Assembly (NCBI GenBank): GCA_018266755.1
Contig: JAFDZW010000005.1
Span: 1,625,963-1,689,962 of the forward strand
Reading direction: 5' to 3'
Length of the DNA: 64,000 nucleotides
Source: Bacteroidota bacterium
Lineage (GTDB): Bacteria > Bacteroidota > Ignavibacteria > Palsa-1295
Part shown: positions 14,976-24,047 of the stretch, in pieces
Layout of the letters: every line of letters begins with the position of its first letter
Numbering within the stretch: the stretch's first letter is position 1
The notes under the pieces: generated by a model
What the model was told of the DNA's origin: nothing
Seen by the model: only the letters and a program-made list of their open reading frames with translations
Databases searched by the model: none
Program-made: the position numbers and the translations under genes

Positions 14976-17318
14976 ATGAAACGTCTGGTACTCTTTGCAT
15001 CTCTACTACTGTCGATTGTCGCGGGTACGACCCGTGCGCAATGGACAAGCGCCCCGCCTCTCCCGGTCGTGCTCGACTGGCCGATGACGGCACAAGTAAA
15101 CGGTACGATCTACGTCTTTGGCGGAATCATCAGTGACGGAAATTCGGTATCGAAGAATGTCTATTCCTACACACCGGGCGATGCAGCTTGGAAGAAGCTC
15201 AGCGTGACAATGCCGAAAGCAAAGTTCGGCGGCTACGCAGAAGCGGTCGGCGGCAAGATTTATATCACGGCCGGCATGACCACCACGGCACAAACGGGTC
15301 TGGATAACTCGACGTTTGTGTTCGACCCCGCGGCATCCACCTTCACTTCAAAGGCAGCGATCACGACGAAGACTGCCTGGTGCGATGGTGCAACCGTCGA
15401 TGGCAAATTGTATGTCATGGGCGGTATCATGTATAACGGCGGTCAGGGATATTACGTCACCGCCGTACAGATCTATGATCCGGCATCGGATGCATGGACC
15501 ACTGCAACAACCCCCGTGCCGTATAATGCACAGTATTCGTCAAGCTTCGGCCTCAATGGTAAGATCTATATGATCGGCGGCGTCGATAACACCGGATACC
15601 TTACCAGTGTTTGGCAGGGTGTATCCGACGGCACCGACGTGACGTGGACTCAAGTCGCAGATCTTCCCGACGGCCTCGCGCGCGCTTCGGCTGGATCGGT
15701 AGGCGGCAAGCTCATCGTTGCCAGCGGTATCAGCACTGCTTCTTCGACCTTCACCCCGACGTATGTGTACGACGATGCTGCCGATAAGTGGAGCAAAACG
15801 TATGCCCTCGCAGGCCCGATCTATAACGCCGGTCAGCTTGTCACCGTTGGTAGCAACGTGTATATCATGGGCGGTTATTCCAATACGTTGGTGTATTCGC
15901 TGACGTATCCCCCGACCCAAACGGTCGCAGTCGCGGATATTACCACAAGCAACAGCTTCCTGACGCTGAGCCAGAACGAGTCGCGTACGTTAACGTATGC
16001 TGCAACTAATCTGGGCGCTGCCGATCTGAACGTGACCATTGCGATCCCTGATAGCGTGAAGGCTTGGGTGTCGCCAGTAAGCTCGCCTGAGACGATTCCA
16101 GCAGCAACCAATGGAACGTATGGATTGACCATCAATGCAGGAACACTATCCCCCGGCTTGCATAAGGCGACCATCTCGATGACAACGAATGACAATGCAC
16201 ATCCGTCGTACAGCTTCGATGTCAGGTTGTATGTACTGCCTTCGACGATTACCCCACAAAAAACAAAGGTGGTGCTCGAAGAGGGAACGGGTTCGTGGTG
16301 CGGCTACTGCCCGCAGGGACATGAGATCTCGAAGAGTATCGTCGATCAGTACAATGGCGATGTGATCGCATTGCAGTACCACGGCGGCGGCGCTGTCGAT
16401 ACCTTTATCATTTCCGCAGGTCAGAACCTCATAAATGATCTCGGACTGCAAGGTTACCCGAATGCATCGATCCAGCGTTGGCATTTCCCTGGAGAGCAGT
16501 ATCAGATGACCAATCGCGGACAATGGGCTGGCTATGTCCAGAACGTATTCGATCAGCAGCCGAAAGCGCCGGTTGGACTGACGATCACCGACTACAGCTT
16601 CGACCCGACGACACACAAGGTTCATGCTGTGGTTGACGTGGCCCAGAACATGGCCATGATCAACACGAGCTCGACGATCAACTTGACCGCGGTCATCTCG
16701 GAGGACAACATGGTCGTAAACAACTATCAGGAAGATTACCGGTTGCCCAGCCCGTACTTTGTCGACACATATACATGGGAGGGTACCGTTCATCAGTTGT
16801 ATCCGAACGAGTTCGGAAAAGCGGTCACCTTCGACAATCCTACGATTGTCGATGGCGACGTGATCGTACCAGGTAGTACAAAGACGATGACACTTGACTT
16901 TACCGTACCGTCGAAGGGTGTCTTCGATTGGGCGAATTGTAATATCACCTTCATCGCCAGCGTCGTCAATAGCGACAACACCTTCGGTGACGTACTTCAG
17001 GCGTCACAGCGTCCGCTGCTTTCGGGCGCGGGTGTGCATGCAGGCACGGGCGTAACCGGCTTCACGCTCGAGGGCAACTACCCGAACCCGGTGCAGGGCG
17101 AGACGAAGATCGTTTATTCGCTCGACGGACGCATGCCGGTGAGCCTCGCCGTCTATGACGTGCTTGGCCGCAAGGTAGCCGAGGTCGTTAACACGACGCA
17201 GGATGCAGGCTCCTACACCGTAAACTTCGACGCATCGAAGCTCACGACAGGCACCTACACCTACTCACTCACGGCCGGCGAGCAGAAGCTCACGCGCACG
17301 ATGAATGTGATTAAGTAA
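14976..17318 (+). CDS. T9SS-exported kelch plus Omp28/thioredoxin-like protein
   Basis: A 780-residue exported protein. The signal peptide ends TTRAQ. Residues about 25-320 form kelch repeats (NGTIYVFGGII, GGKIYITAGM, DGKLYVMGGI, NGKIYMIGGV, GGKLIVASGI, GSNVYIMGGY), i.e. a beta-propeller. Next is an Ig-like linker (FLTLSQNESRTLTYAATNLG). An Omp28-related domain follows with VVLEEGTGSWCGYCPQGHE, giving a thioredoxin-like CGYC at residues 442-445. The end is a T9SS type A sorting domain (LEGNYPNPVQGETKIVYSL...YDVLGRKVAEVV...TRTMNVIK). It is probably secreted through the T9SS and may have a surface redox or disulfide role. A perfect hairpin terminator follows. Confidence 0.85.
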   Translation: MKRLVLFASLLLSIVAGTTRAQWTSAPPLPVVLDWPMTAQVNGTIYVFGGIISDGNSVSKNVYSYTPGDAAWKKLSVTMPKAKFGGYAEAVGGKIYITAGMTTTAQTGLDNSTFVFDPAASTFTSKAAITTKTAWCDGATVDGKLYVMGGIMYNGGQGYYVTAVQIYDPASDAWTTATTPVPYNAQYSSSFGLNGKIYMIGGVDNTGYLTSVWQGVSDGTDVTWTQVADLPDGLARASAGSVGGKLIVASGISTASSTFTPTYVYDDAADKWSKTYALAGPIYNAGQLVTVGSNVYIMGGYSNTLVYSLTYPPTQTVAVADITTSNSFLTLSQNESRTLTYAATNLGAADLNVTIAIPDSVKAWVSPVSSPETIPAATNGTYGLTINAGTLSPGLHKATISMTTNDNAHPSYSFDVRLYVLPSTITPQKTKVVLEEGTGSWCGYCPQGHEISKSIVDQYNGDVIALQYHGGGAVDTFIISAGQNLINDLGLQGYPNASIQRWHFPGEQYQMTNRGQWAGYVQNVFDQQPKAPVGLTITDYSFDPTTHKVHAVVDVAQNMAMINTSSTINLTAVISEDNMVVNNYQEDYRLPSPYFVDTYTWEGTVHQLYPNEFGKAVTFDNPTIVDGDVIVPGSTKTMTLDFTVPSKGVFDWANCNITFIASVVNSDNTFGDVLQASQRPLLSGAGVHAGTGVTGFTLEGNYPNPVQGETKIVYSLDGRMPVSLAVYDVLGRKVAEVVNTTQDAGSYTVNFDASKLTTGTYTYSLTAGEQKLTRTMNVIK

Positions 17319-17340
17319 TACACAAATTACTGTGCGATCG

Positions 17341-17370
17341 AACAGCGCGGCCCATTCGGGCCGCGCTGTT
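17341..17370 (+). terminator. Strong hairpin terminator
   Basis: AACAGCGCGGCCC (17341-17353), loop ATTC, GGGCCGCGCTGTT (17358-17370): a perfect 13-bp stem followed by TATTTATC. It closes the kelch/Omp28 gene and insulates dnaB. Confidence 0.85.
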
Positions 17371-17413
17371 TATTTATCAACAACAATCCACATCACTATT
17401 CAAAACTTGTTCA

Positions 17414-17443
17414 TTGTGTCGCGGTGTTGTCGTAGTAGATTTG
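17414..17443 (+). promoter_or_regulatory. Bacteroidota-type promoter of dnaB
   Basis: TTG at 17414-17416, 19-bp spacer, TAGATTTG at 17436-17443. The start site would be near 17449, giving a leader of about 30 nt that contains the GAAGGAG ribosome-binding site before the GTG at 17478. TTATCAACA, a DnaA-box variant, lies at 17374-17382 just upstream. Confidence 0.7.
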
Positions 17444-17477
17444 CAACCCGTTTTTTCGTACCGAAGGAGCACCATAG

Positions 17478-18983
17478 GTGAGCGTAATTCCCATTCAGGC
17501 AAAAGAAACAGCCGGCAAGCGACGCAGTCAGGCGTACTTACGGAGCTTTAGCGAACTCTTCGAGCGCATCAGCGGCTCGGGGCTTGTCCCGCCGCAGGCG
17601 GTCGAGATCGAGGAATCGCTCCTCGGCGCCATGATGATCGATAAGGTCGCCGCCAACCGAGCGCTCGAAGTGCTCGGCGACCGTACGCTCGAAGACTCCC
17701 CGTTCTACCGAGAAGCCCACACGGCGATTTACCGCGCGATGGTGGACCTCGATAGCAAAGGCGAACCGATCGACGTGCTTTCGGTCACGAGCCGTCTGCG
17801 GCTCAACGGTACGCTCGAAGAAGTCGGAGGTCCGGCATATCTCGTCGAACTGACGTCGAAAGTCGTCACGACCGCGAATGTCGAAGCACATGCGCGGCTG
17901 CTGCTCGAAAAGTATCTCGGCCGCGAACTCATTCGTACCTGCGAAGAAATTAAGCTCCGCGCCTTCCTCGGCGAAGATGACACGTTCGAGCTGCTCGACC
18001 AGGCAGAAGGATCGCTGTTCCATCTGTCCGAAACTCGTCACCGCCGAAGCTTCCAGCGTATGGACCGTCTCTCGCACGAGACGATGGAGCATCTGCAGCA
18101 CATTCACGATCATCACTCGAGCATCACCGGTGTGCAAACCGGCCTTACCGATCTCGACGAGATTACCGGCGGCTGGCAAAAGACCGATCTGATCATCATT
18201 GCAGCACGTCCGTCACAAGGAAAAACGGCACTGTCGCTGACTCTTGCACGCAATGCGGCGATGAACCCGATCAAAGAACACCGCGTCCCGGTCGCGATCT
18301 TCTCACTCGAAATGGGTGCACAGCAGTTGGTGCTACGTATGCTCTGCTCGGAATCCCAAGTCGACATGCAATCTGCCCGCAAAGGCAGATTGAGCGGCGA
18401 GGATTGGAAAAAAGTATCGCATGGCATCAGCCGCCTGCACGAAGCGCCGCTTTTTATCGACGACACGGCCGGCATTACGCCGCTCGAACTTCGCGCGAAA
18501 TGCCGCCGGCTCAAGGCAACGGAGAACATCGGCCTGGTGATCGTCGACTACTTGCAGCTCATGGAAGTCTCGCGCTCGATGGATTCGCGCGAGCGAGAAA
18601 TTTCGACGATCTCTCGTTCGCTCAAAGCATTGGCGAAAGAGCTAAACATCCCTGTGATCGCACTGAGCCAGCTTAATCGCGGCGTTGAAAGCCGTCCGGA
18701 CAAACGACCGATGCTCTCGGATCTTCGTGAATCAGGCGCCATCGAGCAGGACGCCGATCTCGTGCTCTTTATCTATCGCCCCGAGACCTACGGCATCGAA
18801 CAATACGAAGACGGAAAGCCGACCGAAGGCACGGCCGAGATTATTATCGGTAAGCACCGTAACGGCCCTATCGGCCAGGCGCGTGTCGCATTCCGAGGCA
18901 GTGTCGGCCGCTTCGACAACCTGATCTATATGCCGCAGTTCGAAGACGACACACCAAAACCATCCACCTCACCGGCGTTCTAA
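17478..18983 (+). CDS. dnaB: Replicative DNA helicase DnaB
   Basis: A 501-residue hexameric replicative helicase. The N-terminal DnaB domain (about residues 38-145) starts PPQAVEIEESLLGAMMID, with a linker after it. The RecA-like motor has Walker A RPSQGKT at 244-250, Walker B IGLVIVDYLQLM, and the switch/arginine region ALSQLNRGVESRPDKRPMLSDLRESGAIEQDADL. It unwinds DNA at the fork using ATP. The GTG start at 17478 is supported by GAAGGAG nine bases upstream. An N-terminal extension of about 35 residues precedes the usual start of homology. ridA starts 5 nt after the stop codon. Confidence 0.97.
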   Translation: MSVIPIQAKETAGKRRSQAYLRSFSELFERISGSGLVPPQAVEIEESLLGAMMIDKVAANRALEVLGDRTLEDSPFYREAHTAIYRAMVDLDSKGEPIDVLSVTSRLRLNGTLEEVGGPAYLVELTSKVVTTANVEAHARLLLEKYLGRELIRTCEEIKLRAFLGEDDTFELLDQAEGSLFHLSETRHRRSFQRMDRLSHETMEHLQHIHDHHSSITGVQTGLTDLDEITGGWQKTDLIIIAARPSQGKTALSLTLARNAAMNPIKEHRVPVAIFSLEMGAQQLVLRMLCSESQVDMQSARKGRLSGEDWKKVSHGISRLHEAPLFIDDTAGITPLELRAKCRRLKATENIGLVIVDYLQLMEVSRSMDSREREISTISRSLKALAKELNIPVIALSQLNRGVESRPDKRPMLSDLRESGAIEQDADLVLFIYRPETYGIEQYEDGKPTEGTAEIIIGKHRNGPIGQARVAFRGSVGRFDNLIYMPQFEDDTPKPSTSPAF

Positions 18984-18987
18984 CACC

Positions 18988-19380
18988 ATGCCCGAGATCA
19001 TCAACCCACCCGAACTCGCCAAGCCTGTCGGATTTGCACATGCTGTGAAGGCCACTGGCACAATGGTCTTTCTTGGCGGGCAGGTCGCATTCGATGCGAA
19101 CGGCGTTGTCATGCATCCCGGCGACATCGTTGGTCAGTTTCGTCAGACGCTCGCAAACCTTCAGGTCGCCATCCGTGCATCAGGCGGCGAGATGACGGAC
19201 ATCACACGTCTGAACATCTATGTGACGGATAAGCACGTCTACAAAGCCAATGTTCGCGAGCTCGGGAAGATTTATCAGGAGCTCTTCGGCAAATACTATC
19301 CCGCGATGTCGCTTGTGCAGGTCGCCGCGCTCTTTGAAGACGAAGCGATGATCGAGATCGAAGGCATCGCCGTCCTGTAA
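18988..19380 (+). CDS. RidA/YjgF family enamine/imine deaminase
   Basis: A 130-residue Rid-family protein; members form trimers and hydrolyse reactive 2-aminoacrylate-type enamines produced by PLP enzymes. The fold signature is visible: FAHAVKATGTMVFLGGQVAFD, then GDIVGQFRQTLANLQVAIRASGGEMTDITRLNIYVTD, and the C-terminal LVQVAALFEDEAMIEIEGIAVL. In place of the classic R-x-x-x-x-V-ALP end there is VQVAALFEDEAMIEIE, which retains the acidic patch. The canonical substrate arginine is not evident, so it may belong to a Rid subgroup other than true RidA. It is probably cotranscribed with dnaB. Confidence 0.88.
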   Translation: MPEIINPPELAKPVGFAHAVKATGTMVFLGGQVAFDANGVVMHPGDIVGQFRQTLANLQVAIRASGGEMTDITRLNIYVTDKHVYKANVRELGKIYQELFGKYYPAMSLVQVAALFEDEAMIEIEGIAVL

Positions 19381-19400
19381 CGGTTGCATGTCGATCCTAC

Positions 19401-19431
19401 GGTGATGCTGAGCAACGCCAAGAATCCCTTT
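19401..19431. repeat. Palindromic repeat family A, degraded left half
   Basis: GGTGATGCTGAGCAACGCCA followed by AGAATCCCTTT resembles the left arm of family A, closest to the copy at 25292. No right arm is present. The rest of the 187-bp gap to 19568 ends in low-complexity words (TTCCAATTCTTCATTCTCAA). Confidence 0.6.
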
Positions 19432-19567
19432 CGGCTTACACAAAGCATTTCACCAGCAACAAGGGAGATTTGTACGCTGTGCAGACTCTTGGGTATGACC
19501 TCCTCGCAGCCCGACACTTATTCCCTCGTTTCTGCATTTCCAATTCTTCATTCTCAATTTCTATCAC

Positions 19568-20716
19568 GTGTTTTCTCCGGACGAACTTCGCTGGCAGCAG
19601 ATCGCGCGTGACTTCGCGCAGAACGAGGTCGCACCCATCGCCCGTGAGATGGACGAACGCGGCGAGATGCCCATGTCGCTCGTCGCTCGAATGGCCGATC
19701 TTGGTCTTCTTGGCGCTACGATCGGCCGTGAACACGGCGGCAGCGGCATGAGCGCACTGGCGCTCGCCATGATCTACGAAGAGCTTGGGCGTGCCTGTTC
19801 GAGCACACGCGGCTTCATGACCGTGCACTCGTCGCTCGTAATGCAGTGCGTGAACCAATGGGGCAGCGACGCGCACAAACGCGAATATCTGCCGAAGCTT
19901 GCATCGGGCGCGCTCATCGGCTGTTATTGCCTCACCGAGCCGGAAGCAGGCAGCGACGCGGCAGGCATCCGCACGATGGCAACGCCTGTCGACGGCGGAT
20001 ACTCACTTAACGGTGAAAAGATCTGGATCACCAACGGTGGCATCGCAACATTCGCTATTGTCTTCGCAAAACTTCCGGCGCTCGACGGTGAGAAACCACA
20101 CGGCGCAATCACTGCATTCATCGTCGATCCAACGTCAAAGGGTTTTCATCGTGAACCCATGCCCGGGAAAGAGCTTGGCCACCGTGCAAGCGATCACGCG
20201 CACATCACTTTTACCGATTGCTTCGTCCCTGCAACGAACGTGCTCGGCACCGAGCGTACCGGTTTCAAAGTTGCGATGAGCGCGCTCGATCACGGACGTC
20301 TCGGCGTTGCCGCGGGCGCGCTCGGCGTGCATCAGGCGTGTCTCGATGCAAGCGTAGCCTTTGTCCGTCAGCGCAAGCAGTTCGGCTCGCGCCTTGGCGA
20401 CTTCGAAATGATCCAGGCGAACATCGCGGACATGAAAGTCTCGCTCGACGCATCGCGCGCACTCGTCTATCAAGCAGCAACGAAAAAGGACCGCGGCGAA
20501 TCGGTCTCACTCGAGACCTCCGTCGCAAAGTTACACGCAACGGAAGCCGCGCTGAACGCCGCGAGCGATGCCGTGCTCATTCACGGCGGACGCGGCTACT
20601 CGAACGAGTATCCGGTCGAACGGTACTACCGCGACATAAAGGGCCTGCAGATCTACGAAGGCACCTCGCACATCCAACGCATCGTCATCGCTCGTCACGT
20701 GATCGGCAAACCCTAA
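19568..20716 (+). CDS. Acyl-CoA dehydrogenase
   Basis: A 382-residue FAD-dependent acyl-CoA dehydrogenase, full length for the family. Signatures are CYCLTEPEAGSDAAGIRTMA (acyl-CoA dehydrogenase signature 1), WITNGG, RKQFGSRLGDFEMIQANIADM, and near the end QIYEGTSHIQRIVIARHV, where Glu364 is the expected catalytic base. It catalyses alpha,beta-dehydrogenation of a short- or medium-chain acyl-CoA and passes electrons to an electron-transfer flavoprotein; chain length cannot be told. The start codon is GTG at 19568. A small membrane-protein gene follows after 1 nt. Confidence 0.93.
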   Translation: MFSPDELRWQQIARDFAQNEVAPIAREMDERGEMPMSLVARMADLGLLGATIGREHGGSGMSALALAMIYEELGRACSSTRGFMTVHSSLVMQCVNQWGSDAHKREYLPKLASGALIGCYCLTEPEAGSDAAGIRTMATPVDGGYSLNGEKIWITNGGIATFAIVFAKLPALDGEKPHGAITAFIVDPTSKGFHREPMPGKELGHRASDHAHITFTDCFVPATNVLGTERTGFKVAMSALDHGRLGVAAGALGVHQACLDASVAFVRQRKQFGSRLGDFEMIQANIADMKVSLDASRALVYQAATKKDRGESVSLETSVAKLHATEAALNAASDAVLIHGGRGYSNEYPVERYYRDIKGLQIYEGTSHIQRIVIARHVIGKP

Positions 20717-20717
20717 G

Positions 20718-20945
20718 ATGGCAGTATTCAACAAACGGTTGGCAAGCTTCGGGCGCGAAGATCGCAGTTCGGGTATTCGTGCCTTCCTGCGATCGGATTC
20801 GATCGTGATCCGGCTGATCGTATTTATTGTCATGAGCGGCATCTTCTACCTTGTCGTTCAAGCAACGCACAAAGCCCCTCGCAACACAACCGAGCCGCCG
20901 CAAAGCGAGCAACCTGCCGGCGAAAAGCAACCCGCAACGAAATGA
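20718..20945 (+). CDS. Small single-pass membrane protein
   Basis: A 75-residue protein with a basic N-terminus, one transmembrane helix (IVIRLIVFIVMSGIFYLVV, about residues 29-47) and a Pro/Gln/Glu/Lys-rich tail. It is tightly packed: it starts 2 nt after the acyl-CoA dehydrogenase stop codon and overlaps anmK by 4 nt (ATGA), so it is almost certainly translated. Function unknown; no family recognised. Confidence 0.65.
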   Translation: MAVFNKRLASFGREDRSSGIRAFLRSDSIVIRLIVFIVMSGIFYLVVQATHKAPRNTTEPPQSEQPAGEKQPATK

Positions 20946-22111
20946 CCGTCGAAACCAACCCACGCGATCTGTTTATCGGCATCATGTCGGGCACAAGTCT
21001 CGACGGTATCGACGTCGTGATTGCCCGATTCGATGGCGGTGTCGAATGCATCTCGCATCACGCAACCGATTTCGCTCCGGAATTTCGCAGCCTGCTCTAT
21101 GAGTGTGCTACCGCGCGACGAATCGATATCGATACACTCGTTCGCGCACACTTCGTCCTTGCGCGAGTATATGCCGAAGGAGTACAGGCTGCACTGGCGG
21201 CGGCACATCTCTCTTCAACAGATATTCGAGCGATAGGCGCACACGGACAAACTATCCGCCACCTGCCAATCCCAATGGCCGTAACTGCAGACACACCATC
21301 GGTCGGCGCAACCTTCCAGCTCGGCTCCGGAGCGGCCCTCGCCGCACTCAGTGGCATCGATGTCGTCAGCGATTTTCGAAGTGCAGACGTCGCGCTCGGC
21401 GGACAAGGGGCACCACTCGTTCCGATGTTCGACACAGTGTTCCTGCAAGATGATCATCGCGATCGTGTTGCGCTCAATATCGGCGGCATTGCGAACGTCA
21501 CGATCCTCCCCGCCCGATCAAGCGGCAAAGAGATTGTCGCGTTCGACAGCGGCCCGGGCAATATGATTATCGACGAACTCATGCGCCGTTTCTTCGATAA
21601 GCCGTACGACGAAGACGGGAAAGTTGCCGCGAGCGGAACACTCAACGAAGAACTGCTCACGCGAATGATGCTCGACGATTACTTTGCTGCGCCTGCACCG
21701 AAATCGACGGGGCGCGAACTCTTCGGCGGGAAATTTCTGGCGCAATTTACCAATGCAGTTGAGAACGTCAAGATTTCAGCCGTCGATGCTGTCACGACAG
21801 CGACCGAATTAACGGCTCGCTCGACGGCATTTGCACTGACCGGCTGCCAGGCCGACATCTATGTAAGCGGCGGCGGCGCAAAGAATCTCTTCCTGCTCAA
21901 GCGCCTGCGTGTGCTGATCCCGGGCTGCACAGTCACCACCTCCGCCGACCTTGGCATTCTGCCCGAAGCGAAAGAGGGTGTCGCATTCGCATTTTTCGCG
22001 AAAGCATTTCTCGACGAAATCCCGATCCATCTCCCTAAAACCACTGGTGCGTCACGCACACAAATTCTCGGTTCGCTCGCACGCGGCAATGCTTTTTTCG
22101 GCAGTAGATAA
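20942..22111 (+). CDS. anmK: Anhydro-N-acetylmuramic acid kinase AnmK
   Basis: A 389-residue sugar kinase of the actin-like ATPase fold that cleaves and phosphorylates 1,6-anhydro-MurNAc to MurNAc-6-phosphate during cell-wall recycling in the cytoplasm. Motifs are FIGIMSGTSLDGIDVV at the N-terminus (phosphate-binding loop), ALNIGGIANVTILP, FDSGPGNMIIDELM, a D-E-DGKVAASG segment, and YVSGGGAKNLFLLKRL near the C-terminus. It is the last gene of a close-packed set that starts with the acyl-CoA dehydrogenase. A murQ etherase is not nearby. Confidence 0.95.
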   Translation: MTVETNPRDLFIGIMSGTSLDGIDVVIARFDGGVECISHHATDFAPEFRSLLYECATARRIDIDTLVRAHFVLARVYAEGVQAALAAAHLSSTDIRAIGAHGQTIRHLPIPMAVTADTPSVGATFQLGSGAALAALSGIDVVSDFRSADVALGGQGAPLVPMFDTVFLQDDHRDRVALNIGGIANVTILPARSSGKEIVAFDSGPGNMIIDELMRRFFDKPYDEDGKVAASGTLNEELLTRMMLDDYFAAPAPKSTGRELFGGKFLAQFTNAVENVKISAVDAVTTATELTARSTAFALTGCQADIYVSGGGAKNLFLLKRLRVLIPGCTVTTSADLGILPEAKEGVAFAFFAKAFLDEIPIHLPKTTGASRTQILGSLARGNAFFGSR

Positions 22112-22400
22112 ATTCTTTCGTATCATCGTATAGGATGATGAATGCCGAACGATGTGAACCGATTGTGGATAACTTCTGAGGCTCAAGCAGGATAAGGCGA
22201 AACGATGTGATTATCTTTTGACAATACGAGTGTAATAGGGCTCGCTTGGTATTCATCCTTCCGTTTCTCGCACGATCGACGTATGATCGCAGTGTCGGCG
22301 AGTGCCAGCCGACATCGTTGAAACTCTTGTTGAGCTAATAACAATTGTACGAACAGTGTTAGTTGAATCAGCCCCCAGTTCGGACGCATTGGCGTCCGTG
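22112..22400. other. dnaA upstream region with one perfect DnaA box and hairpin
   Basis: A 289-bp gap between anmK and the chosen dnaA start. It contains a perfect DnaA box on the minus strand (TGTGGATAA, 22164-22172) and a perfect 7-bp hairpin CGGACGC-ATTG-GCGTCCG at 22381-22398, ending 2 nt before the ATG. Only one good DnaA box was found, so this is not convincing as oriC; it is equally compatible with DnaA autoregulation. No TAnnTTTG promoter was found. Confidence 0.45.
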
Positions 22401-23939
22401 ATGATGAGAGAATTAGATACAAGCATGCCCCCAGCCAGTGGTGGAGCCATATCGGAGATAGTGCTGACCCCCGGGGTCGCAGCCGGCGACGAGCTTCGTT
22501 CGGCCGCGATCGCCGTATGGTCGCGCTGTACCGAAAAGATCCGCGCACAGGTATCGCCGCAAAGCTATACGACCTGGTTCGAGCCGCTTTCGGCTCGTTC
22601 GCTCGAGGGGACCCGTCTTGAACTCATGGCCCCGAGCGGCTTTATCGCCGAATGGGTGTTGCAGCATTACGAACCGCTGCTCGTAACCGTCCTGACCGAA
22701 TTCCTCGGTCAATCGGCTGAGGTCAGGATCGACCATAGCGCCGAAGTCGAAGGCGTCGAGACTGCCCTCGCACCCGTCGCTGTCGTTCAGGCCGCTCCTG
22801 CTGTACAGCCCGTGGAGCCCCTCAACCGCTTCGACGCTCCGTTACAGCCGTTGCGCGAGAACAAGCCCTCGGGTGTATCCGCGACCGTCACAGCCCCGAA
22901 GCCGCCTCTGGTCTCGAACGTCAATCCGAACTACACGTTCGATTCGTTTATTCGAGGCGAATCCAACAAGCTTGCCTACGCTGCGGCCGTCGCCGTTGCG
23001 AACAATCCGGGCGGTACGAAGTACAACCCGCTCGTGATGTACGGCAATGTGGGTCTTGGCAAAACGCACTTGATCCATGCCGTCGGCAACGCCGCGCTCG
23101 AAAAATTTCCGGGTGTGCGCGTGTATTACACGTCGAGCGAACGCTTCACCAAGGAGTTTGTCGAAGCGATCCAGTCCGACCGCATCAACGATTTCAATAC
23201 GTTCTATCGCTCGATCGATCTCTTGATCATCGACGACGTGCAGTTCTTCGCCGGCAAAGAGCGCACGCAGGACAGCTTCTTCCACACGTTCAACGAACTG
23301 CGCGAGAACGGTAAGCAGATCATCCTGACCTGCGACCGTCCGCCGAAAGAACTGCGCGACATCGACGATCGTCTGCTGAACCGACTACAATGGGGGCTGA
23401 CGACCGACATCCAGCCGCCGGATCTCGAGATGCGCATCGCCATCTTGCGTCACAAAGCGGTTCGCGACGGCTTTGACATCTCGGAAGAAGTGCTCGAGTA
23501 CATCGCATCGAACGTCACGACGAACATCCGCGAACTCGAAGGCTGCTTGATCTCGCTCGAAGCCGCGATCTCGCTCGAAGGTAAAGAAGGCACGGTCGAA
23601 CTTGCCCGCGATGTGCTGCGCAAAGTAGCGCGCCGCTCGGCGCCGATCTTGTCGGTCGAGACGATCCAGAAGTACACCGCGAAGTTCTTCAATATCGAAG
23701 AAGCACTATTGCGCGACAAGACACGCAAGCAGGAAGTCGTGCAAGCGCGTCAGGTGGCGATGTATCTCTGCAAAGAACTCACTGCAAGTACACTCAATAC
23801 GATCGGCTTGCATTTCGGTGGCCGTGATCACTCGACGGTGATTCACGCACAGCAAACGGTATTGGATGATATGCGCAACGACCCACTCTTCGCTAATCGC
23901 GTCGGCGAGCTCAAGCGCCAGCTCGAAATGCTGCAATAG
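22401..23939 (+). CDS. dnaA: Chromosomal replication initiator DnaA
   Basis: A 512-residue initiator from ATG 22401. Domain I (VWSRCTEKIRAQVSPQSYTTWFEPL) is near residue 37. Domain II is a Pro/Val-rich linker. Domain III starts NPNYTFDSFIRGESNKLAYAAA, with Walker A GLGKT at 218-222 and Walker B LLIIDDVQFFAGKE. Domain IV ends with the DNA-binding signature LHFGGRDHSTVIHAQ. It binds DnaA boxes and opens oriC. An in-frame GTG at 22302 would add 33 residues without family support, so 22401 (or 22404) is preferred. dnaN and recF are not adjacent. Confidence 0.96.
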   Translation: MMRELDTSMPPASGGAISEIVLTPGVAAGDELRSAAIAVWSRCTEKIRAQVSPQSYTTWFEPLSARSLEGTRLELMAPSGFIAEWVLQHYEPLLVTVLTEFLGQSAEVRIDHSAEVEGVETALAPVAVVQAAPAVQPVEPLNRFDAPLQPLRENKPSGVSATVTAPKPPLVSNVNPNYTFDSFIRGESNKLAYAAAVAVANNPGGTKYNPLVMYGNVGLGKTHLIHAVGNAALEKFPGVRVYYTSSERFTKEFVEAIQSDRINDFNTFYRSIDLLIIDDVQFFAGKERTQDSFFHTFNELRENGKQIILTCDRPPKELRDIDDRLLNRLQWGLTTDIQPPDLEMRIAILRHKAVRDGFDISEEVLEYIASNVTTNIRELEGCLISLEAAISLEGKEGTVELARDVLRKVARRSAPILSVETIQKYTAKFFNIEEALLRDKTRKQEVVQARQVAMYLCKELTASTLNTIGLHFGGRDHSTVIHAQQTVLDDMRNDPLFANRVGELKRQLEMLQ

Positions 23940-23990
23940 GAATTCGTGTGAATGATGGATGAATGAGACAGCCCCCTCATGACTAAGACG

Positions 23991-24020
23991 AACAGCCGAG
24001 GACGAAAATCCTCGGCTGTT
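23991..24020. terminator. Bidirectional terminator between dnaA and ECF42 gene
   Basis: AACAGCCGAGGA (23991-24002), loop CGAAAA, TCCTCGGCTGTT (24009-24020): a perfect 12-bp stem between convergent genes. Confidence 0.8.
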
Positions 24021-24047
24021 CTGGTTATTGACGTTTGTAGTCGTTGT

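Noticed and set aside
22112-22400. oriC upstream of dnaA
   Set aside because: Only one perfect DnaA box was found and no AT-rich repeat array, so an origin call is not supported without GC skew or box clustering.
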